A stretch of 15,690 nt of DNA. It comes from an uncultured Oscillospiraceae bacterium. GTDB taxonomy: Bacteria > Bacillota_A > Clostridia > Oscillospirales > Oscillospiraceae. The DNA lies in contig CAKTGD010000018.1 of assembly GCA_934561335.1 (NCBI GenBank), positions 1-15,690 on the forward strand. The letters are read 5' to 3'. Below, piece by piece: positions 1 to 8,000 of the stretch. Numbering within the stretch: position 1 is the stretch's first letter; each line of letters starts with the position of its first letter. A model generated the notes under the pieces. That model saw only the letters and a list, made by a program, of their open reading frames with translations. It was not told the DNA's origin and ran no database searches. A program made the position numbers and the translations under genes.

Positions 1-50
1 TGATCGAACTGCTCGATCCCCATGAGGTAATTGTCGCTCCATGTGATCAC
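1..50 (-). CDS. Bacteriohemerythrin-like protein, N-terminal fragment (cut by window edge)
   Basis: Reading leftward from a GTG at 50-48, the first 16 codons give MITWSDNYLMGIEQFD, with the next codon beginning CA (His or Gln). This matches the start of bacterial hemerythrins, which open with a Trp, a short spacer, then V/M-G-I and an I/F-D-x-Q-H metal-ligand segment. A GGAG at 62-59 lies 8 nt before the GTG and decides the start. Hemerythrins bind O2 through a non-haem di-iron centre and in anaerobes are linked to oxygen or NO sensing or iron handling. Only the start is present, so domain content and function beyond the N-terminus cannot be judged. It follows the small membrane-protein gene by 83 nt on the same strand, so it may be read from the same transcript. 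Confidence 0.72.
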   Translation of the reverse strand, partial: MITWSDNYLMGIEQFD

Positions 51-133
51 GCGCCACACTCCTATCTCAAGTTTTTTTCACGTCTTTTCTCTCAACGATC
101 CGTTCAAGGAAAGCCGTGGGACCGCGCGGAAGG

Positions 134-256
134 CTATTTCATCGTGGCAAAAACAACAATCAGCGTCAAGGCGAGGATGAGGACCGGCACGAGCCAGCTT
201 GCCGTGGGTGTTCGCTTGCCACGATAGCTATACTGTGCTTTTTTATTTTTCCTCAT
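134..256 (-). CDS. Small single-pass membrane protein (40 aa), function unknown
   Basis: An ATG at 256-254 opens a 40-codon frame ending in TAG at 136-134. The N-terminus is strongly basic (MRKNKKAQYSYRGKR), followed by one hydrophobic segment at about residues 21-39 (WLVPVLILALTLIVVFATM) and a terminal Lys. This predicts a positive-inside membrane helix with an N-terminal cytoplasmic tail. The ATG overlaps the TGA of the upstream EAL-domain gene by 4 nt (ATGA), so translation is probably coupled. The only upstream ribosome-site-like sequence is a weak CAGG a few bases before the ATG. I do not recognise the family. The layout suggests a small membrane partner or tail gene for the c-di-GMP protein, which is inference. 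Confidence 0.62.
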   Translation of the reverse strand: MRKNKKAQYSYRGKRTPTASWLVPVLILALTLIVVFATMK

Positions 257-2355
257 GTCCTGCTATCATTCGTTCCCGTCAGCCGTTCCACCGGAGCGAA
301 GCGCTCGAAGAATTCCTCCGGGGGCATGGGCTTGCCGATATAGTAGCCCTGCAAGCGGTCGCAATGGAGCGTTTTGAGCAATTCCATCTGCGTTTCCTGC
401 TCGATGCCCTCCGCCACGCAGGTCATGCCTAAACGGTGGCCCAATTCGATCAGGCCCGCCACCACAGTACGCTCTCGCTCGCCGTGCTCGGCGCGGGAGA
501 TCAGGCTGCGGTCGATCTTAATAATGTCCAGCTGCGGCAGGAACAGCGTTTCCAGACATGACGCCTCGGTTCCCATATCGTCCAGCGCGATGGAGAAGCC
601 CCGCGCCTTGAGGGCTGTGAGCCGCGCCTCCATGACCTCCCGCTGCATTCCCTGCGAGCCCTCTGTGACCTCTGCGATAATTTGCCTTGGGTCAGCGCCG
701 GTATCGCGGAGGATCGCGTCTACCCGCTCCATGCAGTCCGGCTCACCGAGGGTCGCGCGGGAGAAGTTGACGTTGAGGATCAGGTCGGGCCAGATGCTTT
801 TCCACCGGCGGATCAGTCCGCAGGCTTGGCGGAACATCTCGAGATCCACCATGGAGATCATGCCATGTTGTTCTAAGGCGGAGATAAACTCCATGGGAAA
901 TTGCATCCTGCCCGCCGAATCTACCTTACGCACAAGCACCTCGGCGCCATAGACCTTTCCCTTTTCAATGCTGTAAAGCGGCTGCAAAAATCCAATAAAG
1001 GTGCTCTCCCGGTATTCCTTCAGCAGCTTATCAATATAGGCCGGACGCTCGCTTTGGTTCAGTTCCGCATAGTAGCGGTTTTTGTGCGCCCGCATGGCGG
1101 TTTCGGCCTCCAAAATAAGGTCGCCGACCTTCTCCTTCGTTCCCCAGGCATGACCAAAGCTGGCAAAGTCCTTTTCTTCCTTGAGCTCGGCCTCCAGCCG
1201 CTGGCAGGCCGCCGTAAACTCCTCGAGGGAAACATCCGGCCACAGCACCACATACTCGTTGCCGCTGATGCGGTAGACGTTTTTATACCCAAAGCAGCTC
1301 TTGAGCATAGCGCAGGCTTTATAAACGATCCGGTCTCCGTAGCGGTACCCAAGGCTTTCATTGATCCGCCGCAATCCATTGAGGTCGAGGCTTCCGGTGC
1401 CCACCGGCCGTTCTGTGCCGCACAGCTTATCCAGTGCCTCATCGTAGGCGATGCGGTTATAGCACATGGTTAAAGGATCGTAGTACGCCTTCTGCCGCAG
1501 CTCCTCCATCAGCTCCCGCCGATGCAGCTCCCCCGCGGCCATGTAGGCAATCTCTTCCAGCAGCTCCGGTGCGGTGGTGTTCTGCCGCAGATTTTCCGCG
1601 CAGAGAAATCCATGCAGCTCCATGCCGTGGTAGACCGGTACGGCGATGAGGCTGTAAACGCCCTGCGGATGCAGCCAGTCGTACACGGCGCAGCGGGCGG
1701 GGTCGTCCTTGAGCGCGTCCACATCCGCGATCACACACGCCCGCTTGCCGGACGGCTGAAGGGCAGAGAGCAGCGGCTTGAGCAGCTCCATCGGGACATC
1801 CTGCATGAGCTCCTGCTGTGACACCGCATCCTCCCGGCATACCTCATGGATGACGCTGGCAGTCCGGTGGTCAGCCGCGAATCTCAGCACGTAGGCCCTG
1901 TCCGCGTCGTGATACGTCCGCACCGTATCCATCACGCATTTGGCATCGCCGCCGCTGACCATCTGCTCCATGCAGCTTATGAGCATTTTCGCCGCGGTCA
2001 AATCGTTTTTTACTGTGGTCAGCTCCGCGACATAGCGATCCACGTCCGTCACGGTGCCCAAACGGCACGGTCTGCCCTCGTACTCGATGAGGGTATGACT
2101 CAAAAGCACGTTGCCGAGATCCGGACGCTCCCGCAGCCATGCCTGCCGCTGCTTTTGGCAGCTTGCCGCCTGATCCTGCGCGCAGAACTTACAGGGCGAT
2201 GTTCTGCCGCACAGATGCGCGTAGCATTTCGTCCCCGGCACGGGCGCTCCAAAGCGCTGTATGCCGGTCTGATTTAGATATAGAAGTTCATCGGTTGTCT
2301 GATCGCTGACATAGACGATCTCGCCCATTTGGTCCAAAATAGCTTGAAAATCCAT
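253..2355 (-). CDS. PAS-GAF-GGDEF-EAL c-di-GMP signalling protein (probable phosphodiesterase)
   Basis: The protein is 700 aa from the ATG at 2355. An in-frame GTG at 2376 would give 707 aa (numbering used here), but AGGAG at 2368-2364 sits 8 nt before the ATG and inside the longer frame, so the ATG is preferred. Residues about 15-125 look PAS-like and contain a Cys cluster (C51, C56, C62, C65). Residues about 130-290 look like GAF. A GGDEF-type domain (about 295-440) has a degenerate SGNEY signature at 371-375, so cyclase activity is unlikely. The EAL domain (about 450-695) has EVLVR at 479-483, N535 and N537, E569, D599-D600, K620, E656 and Q676. Most metal- and substrate-binding positions are kept, but the usual DFGTG loop is altered to DMGTE. 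It probably degrades c-di-GMP under sensory control; a receptor role is possible. There is no membrane segment. It is the third gene of a four-gene operon. Confidence 0.93.
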   Translation of the reverse strand: MDFQAILDQMGEIVYVSDQTTDELLYLNQTGIQRFGAPVPGTKCYAHLCGRTSPCKFCAQDQAASCQKQRQAWLRERPDLGNVLLSHTLIEYEGRPCRLGTVTDVDRYVAELTTVKNDLTAAKMLISCMEQMVSGGDAKCVMDTVRTYHDADRAYVLRFAADHRTASVIHEVCREDAVSQQELMQDVPMELLKPLLSALQPSGKRACVIADVDALKDDPARCAVYDWLHPQGVYSLIAVPVYHGMELHGFLCAENLRQNTTAPELLEEIAYMAAGELHRRELMEELRQKAYYDPLTMCYNRIAYDEALDKLCGTERPVGTGSLDLNGLRRINESLGYRYGDRIVYKACAMLKSCFGYKNVYRISGNEYVVLWPDVSLEEFTAACQRLEAELKEEKDFASFGHAWGTKEKVGDLILEAETAMRAHKNRYYAELNQSERPAYIDKLLKEYRESTFIGFLQPLYSIEKGKVYGAEVLVRKVDSAGRMQFPMEFISALEQHGMISMVDLEMFRQACGLIRRWKSIWPDLILNVNFSRATLGEPDCMERVDAILRDTGADPRQIIAEVTEGSQGMQREVMEARLTALKARGFSIALDDMGTEASCLETLFLPQLDIIKIDRSLISRAEHGERERTVVAGLIELGHRLGMTCVAEGIEQETQMELLKTLHCDRLQGYYIGKPMPPEEFFERFAPVERLTGTNDSRT

Positions 2356-2372
2356 ACTCTGCTCTCCTTGTA

Positions 2373-2834
2373 TCACACACTCCCGTTGTATATGACCGAA
2401 TGCTTACCTTGGCCCGCGCAGATGGGGCAGCCGTGGCCTCCGACCGTGCGAACCAGTATTTCCGTTTTCCATACATGGCCGAGCGCGCAGCGCCACCACG
2501 CCTTGCGGTGGCTGCTGTGTAAAACCTGCTTCGGCGTCAGGCTTCCGTTGAGCGGCTGATACCACTCCGCCGTCAACTCCGGATTCTGAGAGGCCAGATC
2601 GTTGAAGCCGGGAAGGAGCGAGTGATTGGAGCAGTAGGGGCAGCCGGAGCCCTGCCGCGAGCGGGAATCGACACGGCTCTCCCACACATGGCCGTGGCCG
2701 CACTGCCACCACACCTTTTTTCGGCTGAAAGCAGCCAGTTCGTCCGGCGTCTGCTCGTTTTGGGACTTCATCCACTCCCGCAGCAAGTGCGCCTTTCCGG
2801 TCCGCAGGCAATAGGCCATCAGGGATTCTCTCAT
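2373..2834 (-). CDS. Double zinc-ribbon (treble-clef, DUF4379-like) protein
   Basis: The protein is 153 aa with two copies of one pattern. Copy 1 has W42-W43, C45, G48-H49, W51 and then C65-P-Y-C68; copy 2 has W113-W114, C116, G119-H120, W122 and then C136-P-I-C139. This WWxC-GHxW-CPxC layout is typical of DUF4379/zinc-ribbon proteins, where paired CxxC-type ligands bind zinc; members occur alone or attached to nuclease-like folds. Here only the ribbons and a linker (residues about 70-110) are present, with no catalytic domain. The ATG at 2834 is supported by GGAGG 7 nt upstream. The stop lies 17 nt before the preferred start of the EAL gene and 33 nt follow the upstream gene, so all are probably one transcript. 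The function is unknown; nucleic-acid binding is a guess. Confidence 0.82.
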   Translation of the reverse strand: MRESLMAYCLRTGKAHLLREWMKSQNEQTPDELAAFSRKKVWWQCGHGHVWESRVDSRSRQGSGCPYCSNHSLLPGFNDLASQNPELTAEWYQPLNGSLTPKQVLHSSHRKAWWRCALGHVWKTEILVRTVGGHGCPICAGQGKHSVIYNGSV

Positions 2835-2867
2835 GTTTCGACCTCCGTGGTTATAAGTGTGGGGTAT

Positions 2868-3434
2868 TTACAGCCTCACGCCGTAATCAAGGAGGTAAGA
2901 CAGCTTCACATATTCCTCCCGGCCCCACAAATCGTTGACAGCGACCCTCACCGTGCCAACGGGCAGTCCGTTCTGTTCCGCGGTGTGCTCCTCCTTGTTT
3001 TCCGGGCAGGTGATCAGGGCCAGTAGGATGCCCCAGATCAGCCCCTCGTTCAAGGTAATGCCGGCATCTCTCGCATATAAGCCGCGTCCCCGCACCCATT
3101 CCAGATCGTTCTCGCAACCTTGCGCGGCATCCTCCAGCGCCTGATACAAAATGTCATCCAGCGCGGTATAGCCCTCCGCGTCCGGCTCCAGCCCACGCAT
3201 CCGCGCCGCCAGCTTTATTCCAGGAGCCAAGACGAATTGACCGCCCATCGGCAGGATCATCCACATCCGCTCTGTCAGGATGGCCTTTGCCATCTCCCGA
3301 TCCGCGATCCGCGCCTGATGTCTCCTTTGGGCGGTCATGTGCAGGAGCTTGTAGAGGGCTCGCAGCGCGCCGTGATGATCCTCCTGCTCCATGCAGGCGT
3401 ACACCGTATTTACGAGTTCTCCAATTTGTGTCAT
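2868..3434 (-). CDS. Hypothetical protein (188 aa), first gene of the c-di-GMP operon
   Basis: The ATG at 3434 is preceded by AAGGAG with a 7-nt spacer. The 188-residue product is soluble-looking and mostly helical in composition, with no signal peptide or clear membrane span. Features I can see are a basic, His- and Arg-rich stretch at about 37-47 (QRRHQARIADR), a short hydrophobic patch at about 131-142 (GLIWGILLALIT), and an acidic to neutral remainder. I do not recognise a family or catalytic motif. It stands 33 nt upstream of the zinc-ribbon gene, making it the probable leader gene of the operon that continues into the EAL-domain protein. The upstream region (3435-3642) has hairpins but no promoter I would defend. 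Confidence 0.75.
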   Translation of the reverse strand: MTQIGELVNTVYACMEQEDHHGALRALYKLLHMTAQRRHQARIADREMAKAILTERMWMILPMGGQFVLAPGIKLAARMRGLEPDAEGYTALDDILYQALEDAAQGCENDLEWVRGRGLYARDAGITLNEGLIWGILLALITCPENKEEHTAEQNGLPVGTVRVAVNDLWGREEYVKLSYLLDYGVRL

Positions 3435-3514
3435 GTGGATTCTCCTTACTTTTTTCGTTTCGGAAACCGGTCTTAGACGTAAGGGGCCGGAACCGACTTT
3501 TGTTTGGAAGTTTT

Positions 3515-3565
3515 CTTCTTCGCAAGGCCCTCCCCTCTAAAAGAGCGAAGGGTCTTGCGAAGAAG
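3515..3565. other. Long intergenic hairpin
   Basis: CTTCTTCGCAAG at 3515-3526 is the exact reverse complement of CTTGCGAAGAAG at 3554-3565. The pairing continues inward for five more base pairs with one G-T wobble (3527-3531 with 3549-3553), giving a 17-bp stem. The 17-nt loop can form a further CTCT/AGAG helix (3535-3538 with 3542-3545). Neither strand has a clear T-run directly after it, so it is not a classic terminator on its own. Confidence 0.7.
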
Positions 3566-3600
3566 GGGAGCCGTCCGGCTCCCTTCTTTACTTTTTCGTT
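3561..3600 (+). terminator. Terminator-like hairpin (T-rich side on the plus strand)
   Basis: GGGAGCC at 3566-3572 pairs with GGCTCCC at 3577-3583 around GTCC. AGAA/TTCT extends the stem with one bulged G, and T-rich sequence (3584-3600, TTCTTTACTTTTTCGTT) follows on the plus strand. No plus-strand gene leads into it. For minus-strand transcripts leaving the signal peptidase gene the stem is preceded by an A-rich tract and not followed by T, so termination in that direction is uncertain. Confidence 0.4.
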
Positions 3601-3642
3601 TTGGAAGATTTTCTAAGGGCGAAGCTGCCGATAAGGAAACTG

Positions 3643-4176
3643 TCACCGTCCCCGGAAAGAGGCCAAAACCTTGCCCCGGACGCGCTCCGCGGCGGCAAAG
3701 CCCTCCTGCCGGCTGTCTCTGGACACCGGGCGGTTGTCGCCCAGATAGAAGTACATCCCGTCGGGCACATAAAAGGTCATGTGATCCTCGCCACGGCCGG
3801 AGCCGTAGATGATCTCCCGCTCGCTGACGGCGCTCTGGTTTCGGTACAATCGCCCGGAGGCGTCCACGGTGACCTCGTCGCCGGGGAGGCCCTCGATCCG
3901 CTTGATGATCTCCCTGCCGTCCCCATCCTCCAAAATGACCACATCGCCACAGGTGGGGCCGCCGGGGATGATGCGCAGGAAGATCACGATGTCCCCCTCA
4001 TGATAAGCGGGACGCATGGAATCGCCCTGTACCACGGAAACACCGAACAGGAGGGAGCAGAGCACCCAAACGGCGAGGAGGACCAGGGCACGGCCTTGCC
4101 ATACCCTGATCCTGCGCTTTTTCTCCCGCAGCCGGATGCGCTGCAAGTCGATCTCATAGCGCGCTCTCTCGCTCAT
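3643..4176 (-). CDS. lepB: Signal peptidase I, last gene of the surface-protein cassette
   Basis: This is a 177-aa, short Gram-positive-type S26 signal peptidase. A basic N-terminus (residues 1-29) leads into one membrane span (about 30-48). It is followed by the Ser box QGDSMRP with catalytic S53, the Lys box KRIEGLPGD with general base K92, and the box E signature GDNRPVSRDSR at 147-156. All the expected catalytic features are present, so it should be an active membrane enzyme cleaving Sec-type signal peptides outside the cell. Its ATG overlaps the TGA of the DivIVA-like gene (ATGA, 4176-4173). GGAG lies 11 nt upstream, inside that gene. Being last in an operon with a giant secreted protein suggests a dedicated processing role, by analogy with pilus-locus signal peptidases. 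That role is inference. Confidence 0.93.
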   Translation of the reverse strand: MSERARYEIDLQRIRLREKKRRIRVWQGRALVLLAVWVLCSLLFGVSVVQGDSMRPAYHEGDIVIFLRIIPGGPTCGDVVILEDGDGREIIKRIEGLPGDEVTVDASGRLYRNQSAVSEREIIYGSGRGEDHMTFYVPDGMYFYLGDNRPVSRDSRQEGFAAAERVRGKVLASFRGR

Positions 4177-4853
4177 ATTTGCTTCGTCTCCGCGCCCATT
4201 TCCAGGGCCGCCACCGCCTCCGCGTTGGCAGAGGTCTCCAGCAGCGTCAGCACATGCTGGCAGTAGCTTCGCATGGACTTGCAGTAGTAGTCATACAACT
4301 CCTTTTGCTTCCGGACCTTTTGCTCCGCCTCCGCGATCATGGTTTCGCTCTCATCCCGCGTGTCGGCCAGAATGCGGCCCTTGGCTTCCATAGCGAGGGA
4401 GCGGATGTGCTCAGCCTTTGTCTCCGCCGCCTTCACGATGGAAAGGGCCTGCGCGTCCGCTTGACGGAGCATTTCCGCGCACTTTTCCTCCGTTTTTGCC
4501 TCCTTCGCCGCAAGCTCCTGCTCGCGGCGGCAGTAGTCCTCCAGCGTTTTCGCGCTTTTCTGATTGTAGCCGTCCAGCCGGTTTAAGGAGGTGTCCATGC
4601 TCGCGTTCATCTGATCCACCCGCTTGACCAGCTCATCGTAGAGCTGTTTGCGGGTCTTGACCTCGCCTCGCAGCGCCGCGTTTTCCGCGGCTAAGGCGTC
4701 CATCTGGTCGGAGATCTCCTTTAGGGCTTGCGCCTTTTCGTCGTCCATCCGCCCGATGAGCTCGCGGAGGTAGGCTAAGACCGCCTCGCGGTCATAGCCC
4801 CATAGTCCGGTTTTCAGCCCTTCGAGTTCTTCGACTATACTCCGCGCCGCCAT
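4173..4853 (-). CDS. DivIVA-like coiled-coil protein
   Basis: The protein is 226 aa, with no signal peptide or membrane span. The N-terminal WGYDREAVLAYLREL (18-32) fits the DivIVA pattern of an aromatic/Gly-Tyr-Asp turn followed by a helix that binds curved membrane. Residues about 35-205 are Ala-, Glu-, Lys- and Gln-rich with heptad-like spacing and predict a long coiled coil. The acidic tail (206-226) ends KQI. DivIVA proteins mark poles, septa or curved membrane and recruit partners. In this operon it may position the giant surface protein or its secretion, which is inference. The ATG at 4853 shares one base with the TAA of the preceding gene (TAATG), and GGAGAG lies 7 nt upstream. Its own stop overlaps the signal peptidase start. 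Confidence 0.83.
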   Translation of the reverse strand: MAARSIVEELEGLKTGLWGYDREAVLAYLRELIGRMDDEKAQALKEISDQMDALAAENAALRGEVKTRKQLYDELVKRVDQMNASMDTSLNRLDGYNQKSAKTLEDYCRREQELAAKEAKTEEKCAEMLRQADAQALSIVKAAETKAEHIRSLAMEAKGRILADTRDESETMIAEAEQKVRKQKELYDYYCKSMRSYCQHVLTLLETSANAEAVAALEMGAETKQI

Positions 4854-5089
4854 TAGTGATCTCTCCGATGGAGCTGACGCCGCAGCTCGGATTCATACAC
4901 GCCGACAGCCGCCACGCATACGGTGGCGATGACGCCGCCGATGATGTAGAGGGGGAGGTCCTCCCGGCAGTGCACATTCGTTACCACCAGGAGAACGCCC
5001 GCCAGCAGGTAGGCGATGTACAGCGCAAGCAGAATACTGAATTTCCGCTTCTGTTCCCGTTCTGTTTTTTTCATTTCTTCGTAGCTCAT
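4853..5089 (-). CDS. Small two-helix membrane protein (78 aa)
   Basis: A highly charged N-terminus (MSYEEMKKTEREQKRK) is followed by two predicted membrane helices at about residues 17-37 and 46-65. These are joined by a short loop containing C41, with a basic, His-containing C-terminus (ELRRQLHRRDH). Both ends should face the cytoplasm. No family is recognised. The start overlaps the stop of the giant surface-protein gene (ATGA at 5089-5086) and is preceded by GAGGAAGG about 9 nt upstream. The stop overlaps the next start by one base. This tight linkage between a giant exported protein and a DivIVA-like protein suggests a membrane adaptor or assembly factor, but the sequence does not show which. 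Confidence 0.8.
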   Translation of the reverse strand: MSYEEMKKTEREQKRKFSILLALYIAYLLAGVLLVVTNVHCREDLPLYIIGGVIATVCVAAVGVYESELRRQLHRRDH

Positions 5090-8000
5090 ACGCTCACACC
5101 TTCCTCATCTCTGTTCATCAGCAGATCCATCTTTTTGCGGATCTGGCGGATACGGCCGAGGGCAAAGCCCACCATGGATACGGTCAAAATCGCGGGCGTC
5201 CAATGGTAGCTGCACTGCACGAAGCTCACCGTTTGCTTGCCGTCGCCATTGCCGCCAAGGATGCCGCCGAGGCCGCTGTTGCTGCCATCGGTGCCGCTGC
5301 CATTGCCGGGACCATTGCCATCGCCATTCACAACGCCGCCGATCACGCCGTTACTGCCGTCGCTGCTGCCACTGCCGTTGCTGCCGTTGTGGCTGCCATC
5401 GTAGCTGCCGTCGTAGCTGGCATCATAGCTGCCGTCATAGCCGGGGGCGTAGCCGTTGCCCGTACCGTTGCCAGTACCGTTGCCAGTACCGTTGCCAGTA
5501 CCGTTGCCCGTGCCATTGCCGTTTACAGCGCCGTTGTTGCTGCTGCCGGTATTGCCGCCGTTGCTGCCGTTGTTGCCAGTATTGCCGGTGCCGGAGTTGG
5601 TGCCGGGGTTCGTGCCCGTTCCGGGGTTGGTGGGATTGGTCGCACCGGGCTTGTTGGGATTGCTGGGATTGGTCGTGCCAGTATTTCCGGTGTTGCCCGT
5701 TCCGGGCTTGTTGGGATTGGTCGTGCCTGTGTTGCCACCGGTGGAGCCGCTGCCGTTGTTGTTTCCACTGCCGGAGCCATTGTTGCCGCCGGAGCTTCCG
5801 CCAGAGTTCCCGCCGCCGGAAGGCTTGTTGGTGCTGCCGGAGCCGGAACCAGAACCGCCACCGGAGGAACCGCCGGAGCTGCCACCGCCGGAGGGTCTGT
5901 TAGAGCCAGAGCCGCCGGAACCGGAACCACCAGATCCGCCAGAGGAACCGCCACCGCCAGTGGAACCGCCACCGGGATTGGTGGTGCCACCGCCGGGATT
6001 GGTGGTGCCACCGCCGGGATTGGTGGTGCCGCCGCCGGGATTGGTTGTGCCGCCACCGGGCTTATCGGTGCCGGTGTCATTCACGGTGATGGTTAGCGTG
6101 GTGCTTACTTTCTTGCCTTTTTCCTCATAGCTGACGGTGATGGTTGTATCACTGAGGGTCAGTGCGCCAGCCGGAGAAATCGTGTAAGTGGTAACAGTTT
6201 TTTCGTCACCATTGCTATACTTCGCCGTGACCACCATACCAGTGCGATCAAAGCGTTCGCCCTTGGTATAGATCATCTTAGTGGGCTTCGTGTTGATGGA
6301 GATACTGATGAGCGTCTTCGTGGCACCGGGCTTGTTGTTGCCGCCTTGGTTGCCGTTGTCGCCGGTGTTGCCGTTGCCGCCCTGACCGCCGCTGCCGCCT
6401 TGACCGGGCTTAACGGGGCTATCGCCGCCAGCGCCGCCAGTGCCGCCGTCGCCCTTGTCGGAATCGCCGCCTGCGCCGCCCGTACCACCGTTGCCGGTGT
6501 TGGAGCCGCCGCCAGCGCCGCCCTGACCACCGTTGCCGGTGTTGGAATCGCCGCCGGAGCCGCCCTGACCGCCGTTGCCGCTGTCGGAGCCGCCGCCAGT
6601 GCCGCCGTTGCCGCCGTTGTCAGTACCGTTGCCGTCAACTTTGCCGCCGCCTTCGGTGCTGTCACCGCCAGTGCCGCCCGTACCGCCGTTGCCCTTCCAG
6701 GCCGCGCCGGCGTTGCCGCCGTTGCCGCCCTTGAGGGTGCCGTTGTTGGTGATCGCACCGTCCAGAGCCTTCACTGCGATGCCGCCATTGCCGCCATCGC
6801 CGCCCTTGCTTTCGTTGGGCTTCTGCGCGTTGCCGCCATGACCGCCGTTGCCGCCGGTGACGGTGCCGCCCTGCTCGATGGTTGCCGACTGGTTGTTGTT
6901 GATCGAAACGCCTTCGCCGCCAGCGCCGCCGCGGCCGGGGGCAGTTCCATTGACATTCGAGTCAGCGCCGTTGCCGCCGTTGCCGCCGGTGACGCTGCCG
7001 TTGCTTGCCACGGTGACCGTGATGGCTCCATCGATACCCTTGCCGCCGTCGCCGCCGTCAAGGGGGCTGTTCGCGCGGGTAACGGCATTGGCTGTGCCGT
7101 CCGCGCCCTTGCCGCCGAGGATGTGAGCGCCGCTGCCCACCGTGATCTTGGCGTTTGCGGGGGCATTCGGGGTGTTGATTGGATTGCTGACCGCGCTGAC
7201 ACCAGCCGCGCCGTGGGGATGCGCGGCGCTGCCGCTGCCGCCCTTAATGGTGCCGCTGATAACGGTCAGATGGGTGCCGGGATGCTTGTCCCCGCTGTCC
7301 GCCACAAAGCGCAGACCGGGCTGTGCCTCGGCGCTGTCCGTGGCATTCGCGCCCTGAATGGTGTACCCATTGAGAGCCAGCGTCACGCTCCCCCAAGTGT
7401 CGGGAATTTCCACGGTGCGGGTCATGCTCTGCTTCAGCGCGGCCACATAGTTTCCGTCCGCGTTCACACTGACCGTGACGTTGCTGTTGCTTGCCGTCTC
7501 GTCCTTGCCGGTGGTGCCGGGGGTGTGCTGTGTCGTCTCGTCCTCGTTCTTGAACGCGTCAGCGATGTCCTTGGCGTCCACCAGCAGGGTCGTGTCGGTC
7601 ACAATGCCAAGATACGTATTGCCGATGGTGTACTCCGTGGCCTTATTCAGATCCGTAAAGGTACCCTTGCCCTCGCCGTCTGTTGTTACGCTCTTTATTA
7701 CCGTATGGTTTGGGTCCGCGGTGAGAACAATATCATACTTTGTGCTTGCCTTGCCCTGGAAGCTCAACGTGCGGGCCGTCTTACCCGTGATGACGGGGTT
7801 CTGCTCACTGGCCTTTTCCGTAATTCTCACGTTGACTTTGACCGACACATCGCCCATAGAGATGATTAGGCCGTCGGTGTAGAGACCCGAAGCGGGGGTA
7901 TCGCCCGTCAGCGCATCGCTCCACTCCGTCTTGATGGCGGCGTCGGTGTATTCCACCTTCTTGCCCGCGGCATCGAAGATTTCCGCATGGGCCTCCTTCA

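Larger units (their letters stand above)
3446..3607. repeat. Intergenic hairpin element with near-identical flanking 20-mers
   Basis: The 208-nt gap 3435-3642 holds no gene. Two similar stretches, about TTACTTTTTTCGTTTCGGAA at 3447-3466 and TTACTTTTTCGTTTTGGAA at 3588-3606, flank a structured core. The core contains a long hairpin (3515-3565) and a second GC-rich hairpin (3566-3583). A third partial copy of the GTTTGGAA part occurs at 3502-3509. The arrangement resembles a short non-autonomous repeat of the kind scattered between genes in Clostridia. That it is repeated elsewhere in the genome is an inference that one window cannot prove. Confidence 0.45.

Noticed and set aside
2356..2376. 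GTG at 2376 as the start of the EAL protein
   Set aside because: It would place the ribosome site AGGAG inside the coding sequence and overlap the upstream gene; the ATG at 2355 has ideal spacing.
5086..5240. LPXTG or related sortase motif at the giant protein's C-terminus
   Set aside because: I looked for L/N/I-P-x-T/S-G/N-type motifs before the hydrophobic helix and found none; no sortase gene is in the window.
5453..6628. CRISPR array
   Set aside because: The repeats are contiguous, in-frame, short-period and coding, with no unique spacers between them.
5523..6758. Minus-strand Ala/Pro-rich frames in another phase (5523-6080, 6273-6758)
   Set aside because: Frame-shifted reading of the same repeats inside the giant gene; its correct frame is continuous from signal peptide to C-terminal helix.
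5203..7869. Long plus-strand reading frames rich in Ala, Val and Gly (for example 5203-6096 and 6346-7869)
   Set aside because: They are the antisense of the Gly/Asn/Ser repeats of the giant gene, where GC-rich repeats remove stop codons. They have low-complexity products, no family signature and no supported ribosome sites.
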